Of a DNA stretch of 14,883 bases, positions 1 to 6,425 are shown one piece after another (within the stretch, counting starts at the first letter, position 1; each line of letters opens with the position of its first letter). The DNA is from Bacteroidota bacterium (GTDB taxonomy: Bacteria; Bacteroidota; Rhodothermia; Rhodothermales; UBA10348), in contig SMXK01000002.1 in NCBI GenBank assembly GCA_004356265.1, forward strand, positions 1-14,883, in the 5' to 3' direction. Both the position numbers and the translations under genes were made by a program. The notes under the pieces are model-generated. The model was not told where the DNA came from. It worked only from the letters and a program-made list of their open reading frames with translations, and made no database searches.

Positions 1-469
1 AGAATGCCAGATTCGGAAGTTCGGGTGTGACGTGAATCCATGATGATCCGGCGTCAGTTGTCCGCCAGATCCCGCCGCTCACCGAGGCGGCTATCCATGT
101 TTCGCCGGATGGATCATCTGAATCAACAACGATGGCCCGTGTTCTGCCTCCAACGTTCGATGGCCCGTGTTCTTGCCAGGGGATTTGACGAAAAGATGTC
201 TTCGCGGCGAAACGGGCTTTTTTGAGCTCGACGATCTGATAATTCAAGCCATACGTTGGCGCACTGTCTCCGTCCTTGGTTCGGATCAATTGGTGATACA
301 GGGCAAATTGATCGGCTCCTGTTTCTCTGAGATCCTTTTCCGCCGATTCATTTGTCGCGACATACCGGTCTGTATCTCCAGGGATCAGAAGAAGGACCAG
401 GAGAAACGAACCGACAATTATCAGACCAAAACCCGAATAATGCGATTTAGTGAACCGAACGATTGTCAA
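1..469 (-). CDS. BNR/sortilin (VPS10)-like repeat exoprotein, N-terminal fragment (3' end outside window)
   Basis: The minus-strand frame is open from base 469 to base 1 and continues out of the window, giving 156 visible codons. A basic N-terminus is followed by a hydrophobic segment at residues 14-30 (GFGLIIVGSFLLVLLLIP), which is a signal peptide or membrane anchor. Residues 31-95 look helical and charged. Then comes the family signature: W98-QEHGPSNVGGRTRAI (to about 112) and SGGIWRTTDAGSSW (131-144). These are typical of the first blade of BNR/'photosystem II stability factor-like' or sortilin N-terminal beta-propellers, which are abundant as secreted proteins in Bacteroidota. The frame has no ATG. 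TTG at 469 is the best start because it lies just before the basic stretch and the TM; an upstream in-frame TGA near 557 limits the alternatives. The role is probably extracellular or periplasmic (carbohydrate or protein binding). The family call is fairly firm and the function is not. Confidence 0.72.
   Translation of the reverse strand, partial: MTIVRFTKSHYSGFGLIIVGSFLLVLLLIPGDTDRYVATNESAEKDLRETGADQFALYHQLIRTKDGDSAPTYGLNYQIVELKKARFAAKTSFRQIPWQEHGPSNVGGRTRAIVVDSDDPSGETWIAASVSGGIWRTTDAGSSWIHVTPELPNLAF
130..173. repeat. Exact 16-bp direct repeat inside the BNR-protein gene
   Basis: CGATGGCCCGTGTTCT occurs at 130-145 and at 158-173, offset by 28 nt. Because 28 is not a multiple of three, the gene reads the two copies in different frames (EHGPS in one copy, RTRAI in the other). 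Confidence 0.85.
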
Positions 470-602
470 GATACCGGAGAGATTGAAGCAGGATTTCAGA
501 ACGAAGAATACATATGCTAATTTGCGTCTCGGGCGTATGGTTTTTCAGACAATGGATCATATCGCCTCGTTGCTCAAACCCACCATGACATCATCCGTTC
601 TC
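470..602. promoter_or_regulatory. Divergent intergenic region between the BNR-protein gene and the M14 peptidase gene
   Basis: This 133-nt stretch separates the two divergent starts and should hold both promoters. On the plus strand a TTGAAG lies at 483-488, but no good -10 hexamer is spaced correctly from it, so I do not assign boxes. In-frame ATGs at 537, 552 and 585 could extend the peptidase. They would only add non-signal-like residues ahead of the signal peptide. Confidence 0.35.
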
Positions 603-3215
603 ATGCCGCGTTTTACATCTCGAGTCAGCCAGCTTACCCTGTTTCAAACCTATCGTGCGTCTTCAATTCTCTTTTTTGCGTCTGCCGTTATAGTCATAAC
701 TCTCTTTTCGACGCAGCAGGCATCGGCTCAGGCCGGATTGCAGTCTCCCGCAGATTTTTTGGGTTACGAATTGGGTGACAGATTTACCCGCCACGCAGAA
801 GTAATGGACTATGTGGAGCACGTGGCTCGTAATTCGGAGCGCGTGAATCTTCAGACGTATGGTAGAACGTATGAAAATCGGAAGTTGGTACTCGCGATGG
901 TATCCACACCGTCCAATTTAGGTCAGCTCGAAAAGATCAGGCTCGACAACCTTCGACTCACCGGCTTGGAGAAGGGAGAAACCGGACCAGAACCCAAGTC
1001 GGTCGTGTGGCTCAGTTATAATGTTCACGGCAACGAATCCGTCAGCTCGGAGGCGGCCATGGCAACGCTCTACGAGCTCGCAGATGAATCGAACCAGAAA
1101 ACAGGATCGTGGCTCGAAAATACTGTAGTCATCATCGACCCTGTGATCAACCCGGATGGCCGTGACCGGTATGTCAACTGGTACAATCAAATGGTAGGTG
1201 TTCAGCGAAACGTGAACCCGGACGCTATTGAGCACCGCGAGCCGGCACCCGGTGGCCGGACGAATCATTACTACTTTGATTTGAACCGGGACTGGACCTG
1301 GTTAACTCAGGTGGAGACTCAATCTCGGATACAGGTTTACAACCAGTGGATGCCTCATGTACACGTCGATTTTCACGAGCAAGGCGTAAACGAGCCTTAT
1401 TATTTTGCGCCCGCAGCAGAGCCCTTTCACGATGTAATTACGCCGTGGCAGCGAGAATTTCAGACGACGATCGGACTGAATCACGCTAAATATTTTGATC
1501 AGAACGGGTGGTTGTATTTCACCAAGCAGTCTTTCGACCTGTATTACCCCGGATACGGTGACACCTTTCCGACGTATAACGGATCCATTGGCATGACGTA
1601 CGAGCAGGGCGGGAGCAGACGAGCCGGACTTGGCATTATGATGGCTACCGGAGATACCCTGACACTCGCAAACCGGATTTCTCACCACCACACAACCGGT
1701 ATGTCGACAGTTGAGATGGCCTCTGTTCACAACGAGCGACTCGTTTCCGAATTCGAGACCTTCTTTTCTAACGCGGTTTCTGACCCTCCGGGCGGATATT
1801 CTACATACGTCATAAAACGCGACAAGGGGGGAAAACGTGTTGAAGCGTTAAAAGCTCATCTCGATAAACTGGGAATTTCGAGTGGTACAGTGACGCAGTC
1901 GTCGGGCAGTAATGGCTGGTCTTACCGCTCTTCTGAGGACGTCTCGTTTGACATTGAGCCGGGTGACCTTGTGATCGACGCACATCAGCCCCGAGCTACA
2001 CTTCTGAGCGTCTTGTTCGAACCTGTTTCGGCGATTTCTGATTCGCTCACATATGATATCACAGCCTGGGCTCTTCCATATGCGTATGATGTGCAAGCAT
2101 ATGCGACAACTGCTCGCATTTCGGGAGGAGCATCGTTCTCGGATTCCCGGGGCGGACTGACCGCCTCATCTGATGACCCTTACGCCTATATAATTCGGTG
2201 GAATGATGTGGCCGATATCAAGTTTCTAGCGGCCATTTTTCAAGCAGACATAAAAGTTCGGGCAGCAGAAAAGGCATTCAGTATTGAAGGTCAGCGTTAT
2301 GAACCAGGGACTTTAATTATTACGAAAACCGACAATACGAAACACGGTACTTCGCTGCGCTCGAAGCTGGCGCATCTTGCTGATACCTACGGTGAGGTGG
2401 TGACCGGTGTACGCACCGGCTTTGTCGACTCCGGAGCCGACCTGGGATCAAGTGACGTCAATTATATCAAGCGCCCGAAAATTGCGGTTCTGCGAGGATC
2501 TCCGGTTTCGTCGAGTTCGACAGGCCAGTTGTGGCACTTTTTCGATCAGCAGATCGAATATCCGGTAACGATGGTTCAAGCGTCGAGCTTGGGTTCACTG
2601 GATCTGGACGACTATACCGTCTTAATTCTACCCAGCGGATCTTACGGTGACATTTTGAATGAAGCGGGTTTGGATAAAGTGAAAGCCTGGGTACGCGGCG
2701 GCGGAAACCTGATTGCCATACGGGGTGCGTCGTCGTTCCTTGTGGGGAAAGACGGCTTCTCACTAAAGAAGAAAGAGGAAGACAAGAAGGACGATGAAGA
2801 GAAATTGTCTGAAGAAGAAGAGGATGCAAAAAATCTCAGGAAGTTTGGTGACCGGTCTCGCGAAAGAGCCCGGACGGCCATTCCGGGAGCCATTTTCAAG
2901 ATTCAGATTGATAATTCTCATCCGCTCGGATTTGGTTTCGCCTCCGACTCATTCATTCTGAAACGAGGTACAAACAGTGTGCCTTATATGGACGGATCGA
3001 ATGATTGGAATGTTGGCGTGATTCGCAAGAAAGCGCTCGTGAGTGGCCAGGTGGGTCACAAGGCGTTTGAAAAAGTCGATCGGACCCTCGCGTTCGGAGT
3101 TCAGAATATGGGAAGCGGAAGGATCGTGTATTTGATTGACGATCCATTATTCCGGGGCTTCTGGTATTCCGGCAGGATGTTAATGGGTAACGCGATATTT
3201 CAGGTCGGAAACTAA
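603..3215 (+). CDS. Secreted M14-family zinc carboxypeptidase-like protein with GATase-like domain
   Basis: This is an 870-aa protein from ATG 603. That start gives a normal signal peptide: basic MPRFTSR, a hydrophobic core around residues 19-36, and a likely cut after QQASA (about 42). The frame is open upstream to ATG 450, but that would add about 51 residues before the signal and overlap the divergent gene. M14 residues are visible: HGNE (H142, E145) as the HxxE zinc pair, NPDG (183-186), DLNRDW (226-231), DFHEQG (H258) as the third zinc ligand, and TYEQGG with E334 as the likely general base. From about residue 625 (KIAVLRGSP onward to about 720) the sequence resembles a class-I glutamine-amidotransferase-like fold seen in large bacterial M14 proteins. 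Residues 721-755 are a Lys/Glu/Asp-rich insertion, followed by a conserved C-terminal region (SHPLGFG). It probably cleaves peptides in the periplasm or outside the cell; the substrate is unknown. Confidence 0.88.
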   Translation: MPRFTSRVSQLTLFQTYRASSILFFASAVIVITLFSTQQASAQAGLQSPADFLGYELGDRFTRHAEVMDYVEHVARNSERVNLQTYGRTYENRKLVLAMVSTPSNLGQLEKIRLDNLRLTGLEKGETGPEPKSVVWLSYNVHGNESVSSEAAMATLYELADESNQKTGSWLENTVVIIDPVINPDGRDRYVNWYNQMVGVQRNVNPDAIEHREPAPGGRTNHYYFDLNRDWTWLTQVETQSRIQVYNQWMPHVHVDFHEQGVNEPYYFAPAAEPFHDVITPWQREFQTTIGLNHAKYFDQNGWLYFTKQSFDLYYPGYGDTFPTYNGSIGMTYEQGGSRRAGLGIMMATGDTLTLANRISHHHTTGMSTVEMASVHNERLVSEFETFFSNAVSDPPGGYSTYVIKRDKGGKRVEALKAHLDKLGISSGTVTQSSGSNGWSYRSSEDVSFDIEPGDLVIDAHQPRATLLSVLFEPVSAISDSLTYDITAWALPYAYDVQAYATTARISGGASFSDSRGGLTASSDDPYAYIIRWNDVADIKFLAAIFQADIKVRAAEKAFSIEGQRYEPGTLIITKTDNTKHGTSLRSKLAHLADTYGEVVTGVRTGFVDSGADLGSSDVNYIKRPKIAVLRGSPVSSSSTGQLWHFFDQQIEYPVTMVQASSLGSLDLDDYTVLILPSGSYGDILNEAGLDKVKAWVRGGGNLIAIRGASSFLVGKDGFSLKKKEEDKKDDEEKLSEEEEDAKNLRKFGDRSRERARTAIPGAIFKIQIDNSHPLGFGFASDSFILKRGTNSVPYMDGSNDWNVGVIRKKALVSGQVGHKAFEKVDRTLAFGVQNMGSGRIVYLIDDPLFRGFWYSGRMLMGNAIFQVGN

Positions 3216-3242
3216 CGCCTGCTAACAGGCCCTGACCGTTAG
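3212..3242. terminator. Nested inverted repeat between convergent gene ends, possible bidirectional terminator
   Basis: CTAACG (3212-3217) pairs with CGTTAG (3237-3242), and inside it CCTG-CTAA-CAGG (3218-3229) forms a second small stem, leaving a 7-nt bulge on one side. The outer arm includes the TAA stop of the M14 gene. There is no T-run on either side, so it is not a classical intrinsic terminator. Its position in the only gap (60 nt) between two convergent genes is the main argument. Confidence 0.3.
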
Positions 3243-3275
3243 AGCGTGGCGATCGACATCTCAAGTCGCGCTTGG

Positions 3276-3971
3276 TTAAGGGTGGGATTGGGCTTCGACC
3301 ATCGGACGAGTCCGGGCAAGGAGGTGCCTGTACATCGTGTAGGTGATCTCAGATTCTGCTTTTTCCCACTTCATCCACCGGACAATTTCGATTGCTTCCT
3401 CCTCCTGTGGATTGAATTCTGTATCCGTGGTGCGCATGTGGTACCAGCTGGTTTTTTTAACCATGAACCGATTATTCCGGATATATCCGTGAACCGTGAA
3501 GCCGAGCGGCTGCACGACCGTGAGGTTCTGGATACCGGTCTCTTCCATGACCTCTCGCCGGGCACAATGTTCTATGGTTTCGCCCTCGTCCAGTTTTCCT
3601 TTCGGAAGATCCCACATTTCCTTTCGGAAGATCACCAGCAGGCGGAGTGTACCCTTTTTCATTTTTGTGACCAGCCCGCCTCCCGCAAGAACTTCGTCCG
3701 GAGGATAATATGGAGACAGGTTTCGAATCGATCTGACGGGGATGACGATGTCTGCCGATACTTCGCCCTTCATGGCTTCCCGAATGCTCTCTTCAGCGCT
3801 TCGAATGTCAGTTTCTGCGGCCGGAATTGCCCCGGTATCGATCACTAAAAGTCGCTTATGGGACTTTTTACTGGCGGTGGTCAGGTCCGCAAAAATTCTC
3901 TTCGACCGGAGCCGGACAGTGTTGTTCTCAACGCTGAGGACTCCTTTTTTGTCGGTGTAAAAATAAAACAT
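3276..3971 (-). CDS. Nudix hydrolase
   Basis: This protein has 231 aa from the ATG at 3971 (MFYFYTDKKG). The frame is open another 31 codons upstream to 4064, but that extension would run through the promoter and nearly reach the mobA start. A complete Nudix box GX5EX7REUXEEXGU lies at residues 125-147: G125, E131, REVMEETGI from R139, with the Mg-binding glutamates E143 and E144. About 95 N-terminal residues precede it, as in a Bacteroidota Nudix type of about 200-230 aa. The residues just before the box (LVIFRKEMWDLPKGK) match the usual beta-strand lead-in. Such enzymes hydrolyse a nucleoside diphosphate linked to another moiety; the substrate (ADP-ribose, dinucleotide polyphosphate, oxidised nucleotide or other) cannot be told. 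The gene is single, diverges from the molybdoenzyme operon and converges on the M14 gene. No functional link to the neighbours is evident. Confidence 0.9.
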   Translation of the reverse strand: MFYFYTDKKGVLSVENNTVRLRSKRIFADLTTASKKSHKRLLVIDTGAIPAAETDIRSAEESIREAMKGEVSADIVIPVRSIRNLSPYYPPDEVLAGGGLVTKMKKGTLRLLVIFRKEMWDLPKGKLDEGETIEHCARREVMEETGIQNLTVVQPLGFTVHGYIRNNRFMVKKTSWYHMRTTDTEFNPQEEEAIEIVRWMKWEKAESEITYTMYRHLLARTRPMVEAQSHP

Positions 3972-4006
3972 GCGATCTTCTGACGGGGCGTTCTGTATGG
4001 GTGAAT

Positions 4007-4035
4007 TTGAAAGTATCGACCGGCAGCGGTTTATT
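4007..4035 (+). promoter_or_regulatory. Weak sigma70-like promoter for the mobA-molybdoenzyme operon
   Basis: TTGAAA (4007-4012), 17 nt, then TTTATT (4030-4035). The -35 matches five of six consensus bases and the -10 four of six. Transcription would start near 4042, about 32 nt before the mobA ATG. It overlaps the stronger minus-strand promoter of the Nudix gene, so the two could interfere. A small dyad ATAAC-N8-GTTAT (4041-4058) lies just downstream. No FNR-type TTGAT-N4-ATCAA box is visible. Confidence 0.28.
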
Positions 4036-4061
4036 ACAGCATAACAAAAAAGAGTTATCAA
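4033..4061 (-). promoter_or_regulatory. Sigma70-like promoter for the Nudix gene
   Basis: Read on the minus strand, TTGATA (4061-4056) is followed after 17 nt by TGTAAT (4038-4033). Each hexamer differs from the TTGACA/TATAAT consensus by one base and the spacing is ideal. Transcription would begin near 4026, leaving about 55 nt before the ATG at 3971. The caveat is that Bacteroidota often use a different -7/-33 consensus. Confidence 0.45.
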
Positions 4062-4073
4062 CATTTCAGCAGA

Positions 4074-4748
4074 ATGAGTTCCATATCAGTGTCAGGTGTC
4101 GTACTTGCCGGTGGAAAATCCCGGCGTTTCGGATCAGACAAGCGTCGGGCACACTTTCACGGAAAAAGCCTGCTTGCGAATGCCTGCGAAAAAATTGCCG
4201 GTACAATCGGGGAAAATGCCGATAAGGGGTCTCTGGGCATTTCGATTTCGGCCGACGAAGATCCATCAGTCTTCCTCAGCGATGTATTGGGGCCTGCGTT
4301 AGTGGCGTCCGATAAACACCCTTCGGACTTTCACATTATTTCAGATCTACAAGCAGATATCGGACCTCTCGGAGGCATTTATTCATCGTTAGCGGCGTGT
4401 GAGACAGACTGGATTCTGGTCCTCGCCGTAGATCTTCCCGGAGTATCAGATGCTACACTCACCACGATGGTCGAACGCATCAACAAAGCGCATAATCCCC
4501 AATTACTGGCAGTGGTGGCGGAGGATACTTCGGGTGCAATACATCCGCTTATCGGGTGTTACAATCAGGGGTTGAGACCCTATATTGAGCAAGCTATTTC
4601 TGAGCGAAAAACAGGGATACGGCGATTATTACATTCTATCGAACTGCTGCCGGGGGCGAGTCGTATCGCGCGACTTACGCTGCCTGACATAGAGTTGCAC
4701 AACATTAATTTTGCCGGCGACGTGTCGACAAGTACCGATCGTATATGA
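4074..4748 (+). CDS. mobA: Molybdenum cofactor guanylyltransferase MobA
   Basis: This 224-aa protein would transfer GMP from GTP to molybdopterin in the cytoplasm to make the MGD cofactor of DMSO-reductase-family enzymes. The N-terminal nucleotide-binding signature LAGGKSRRFGSDK is at residues 11-23, with a following conserved lysine (K31, GKSLL). DIGPLGG is at 95-101, and the metal-binding aspartate is in AVDLP (118-122; family usually has C/A-D-M-P). HPLIGCY is at 157-163. The C-terminal NIN-type motif is reduced to HNINFAGD (209-216), without the usual TPED. Residues 44-85 form a longer than usual loop containing acidic stretches. It opens the operon and overlaps the next start by ATGA (4745-4748), which implies translational coupling and suggests that it serves the downstream enzyme. 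The start has no Shine-Dalgarno sequence. Confidence 0.88.
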   Translation: MSSISVSGVVLAGGKSRRFGSDKRRAHFHGKSLLANACEKIAGTIGENADKGSLGISISADEDPSVFLSDVLGPALVASDKHPSDFHIISDLQADIGPLGGIYSSLAACETDWILVLAVDLPGVSDATLTTMVERINKAHNPQLLAVVAEDTSGAIHPLIGCYNQGLRPYIEQAISERKTGIRRLLHSIELLPGASRIARLTLPDIELHNINFAGDVSTSTDRI

Positions 4749-6421
4749 ACTTCGGATTTGTGATTAACAATGACACCTGTATAGGATGTCACGCGTGCTC
4801 TACCGCTTGTAAAAGTGAAAATGAAGTTCCTCTCGGCGTCCAGCGAACATGGGTAAAAAGCGTCGAAACCGGCCTTTTCCCGAATGTTAGAAGGAATTTC
4901 CAGGTAACGCGGTGTAATCACTGTGCAAATCCACCGTGTGTCCGTATTTGTCCGGTCACAGCCATGTACCAGCGAACGGACGGCATTGTCGAATTCGACG
5001 CTGACGTGTGTATCGGTTGCAAGGCATGTATGCAGGCGTGTCCGTACGATGCCATTTATATAGATCCGGAATCTGGAACAGCTGCTAAGTGCCACTACTG
5101 CGCCCATCGGGTGGACGTAGGATTGGAGCCGGCGTGTGTTGTGGTATGTCCCGAGCACTCTATTATAGCCGGCGACATGGACGATCCGAAGTCCGAAATC
5201 GCGCGTACGCTTGCCGAGAATAAGGTGACGGTTCGAAAACCAGAGAAAGGCACAGCACCGAAACTGTTCTACATCGGCGGAGACGATGTGGCGATGCACC
5301 CCACAGCAGTTGCAAGAACTCCTGAGTCGTTTGCATGGGTAGATGTCGTTCCGCTGTATGGGGATATGGGAGACGGATCTTCTTCGAAAGGAGCACAACT
5401 CGCACCCGGATCAGCGGGCGACAGCGGCCGTCTATCTGCTTCTGGTGAATCTCTGCGAGAGATGACAAAACAGGGCCGCCCCTCGTCGGGACCGATCATG
5501 ATCGGCACCGGTCGTATGGCCGATCAAATGACGCAGGTCGTGTACAATGCCCAGCACAAGGTACCTTGGCACTGGCAAGTACCTGCATACCTCGTGACAA
5601 AAGGAATCGCCGCAGGGCTGTTTCTCATTTATGCCATTGGTGCGCTGCTGGGTCATGTGGGCGCGCATGAATCAACGATTATTGCAGTCGGATCAACAGC
5701 TCTCTTTTTCCTGATTGCCACAACGGTCCTTCTTGTATGCGATCTTGAGCGTCCCGAGCGATTCTTAAGAATCGTGTTCAGGCCTCAGTGGAAATCCTGG
5801 CTTGTTCGAGGAGCCTATCTGTTAATAGGATTCAGTACGCTTGCGGGGATCTGGTGGGCCGCCGAAATATCCGCGGCAATCGGCTGGATTGATGCCGACC
5901 TGGTCTCTTCAATCAGGCCGCTGATTCTGTGGCTCGGGATGCCGTTGGCGGTTGGAACGGCGATTTACACCGCATTCCTATTTGGCCAGGCGGAAGGTCG
6001 TGATTTGTGGCAGTCGCCGCTCCTTCCCATCCATCTCCTCGTGCAGGCGATTATGTCCGGAGCCGCAATTGTGCCCATTCTGGGGCTGTTTATCGATATC
6101 GATCCGGCACTCACGCATCTCGCCCGCTCCACATTACTCATTTCGATCGGAGTAGATCTGGCCGTTACCATGCTGGGCGAATTTGGTATGCCACACGCTT
6201 CAGACACCGCTGCCGCAGCAGCACACGAAATCACCCACGGACGGTATAAAAATCTGTACTGGTTCGGCAATATCGGTCTCGGACACGTTGTTCCTGTCGC
6301 GCTACTGCTGCTCTTCTCGTCAGGTCCGGTGGCAGCTTTCGCCGGACTGTGTGTTATTGCGGGCCTCTACATGTACGAACACGCATTTGTCATGGCACCA
6401 CAGGAAATCCCTAACAGCTGA
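4745..6421 (+). CDS. Fused four-cluster ferredoxin / NrfD-like membrane subunit of a molybdoenzyme complex
   Basis: This 558-aa fusion is the electron-transfer and membrane-anchor subunit. Residues 1-145 form a DmsB/PsrB/NrfC-type ferredoxin with all 16 cysteines for four [4Fe-4S] clusters: C12-C15-C18-C22, C57-C60-C65-C69, C89-C92-C95-C99 and C116-C119-C131-C135. Residues 146-271 are a linker rich in Gly/Ser/Asp. Residues 272-558 are an NrfD/PsrC-type membrane domain with about eight helices (roughly 283-303, 310-332, 353-372, 391-411, 430-450, 460-480, 505-527, 529-548). Such domains exchange electrons with menaquinone or ubiquinone. There is no Tat or Sec leader ahead of the ferredoxin, so its clusters should sit on the cytoplasmic side. 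In Psr/Nrf/Soe systems these are normally two genes. The start overlaps the mobA stop (ATGA), and a 4-nt gap separates it from the catalytic gene. Confidence 0.88.
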   Translation: MNFGFVINNDTCIGCHACSTACKSENEVPLGVQRTWVKSVETGLFPNVRRNFQVTRCNHCANPPCVRICPVTAMYQRTDGIVEFDADVCIGCKACMQACPYDAIYIDPESGTAAKCHYCAHRVDVGLEPACVVVCPEHSIIAGDMDDPKSEIARTLAENKVTVRKPEKGTAPKLFYIGGDDVAMHPTAVARTPESFAWVDVVPLYGDMGDGSSSKGAQLAPGSAGDSGRLSASGESLREMTKQGRPSSGPIMIGTGRMADQMTQVVYNAQHKVPWHWQVPAYLVTKGIAAGLFLIYAIGALLGHVGAHESTIIAVGSTALFFLIATTVLLVCDLERPERFLRIVFRPQWKSWLVRGAYLLIGFSTLAGIWWAAEISAAIGWIDADLVSSIRPLILWLGMPLAVGTAIYTAFLFGQAEGRDLWQSPLLPIHLLVQAIMSGAAIVPILGLFIDIDPALTHLARSTLLISIGVDLAVTMLGEFGMPHASDTAAAAAHEITHGRYKNLYWFGNIGLGHVVPVALLLLFSSGPVAAFAGLCVIAGLYMYEHAFVMAPQEIPNS

Positions 6422-6425
6422 TTCA

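Noticed and set aside
40..520. Two overlapping plus-strand reading frames (40-225 and 167-520)
   Set aside because: They are antisense to the BNR-protein gene, whose minus-strand translation carries clear family motifs; their own translations resemble nothing recognisable.
450..602. Longer N-terminus for the M14 peptidase from ATG 450
   Set aside because: It would put about 51 residues before an otherwise normal signal peptide and overlap the start of the divergent gene.
3246..3848. 200-codon plus-strand open frame
   Set aside because: It is antisense to the Nudix gene, which has a perfect Nudix box.
3972..4064. N-terminal extension of the Nudix protein
   Set aside because: It crosses the near-consensus promoter, and the ATG at 3971 gives a family-like N-terminus.
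4580..5398. 272-codon minus-strand open frame
   Set aside because: It is a shadow of the ferredoxin domain, which has all 16 expected cysteines in the plus frame.
6183..6425. Upstream extension of the catalytic subunit to 6183
   Set aside because: It lies wholly inside the NrfD coding region in another frame; ATG 6426 follows the upstream stop by 4 nt.
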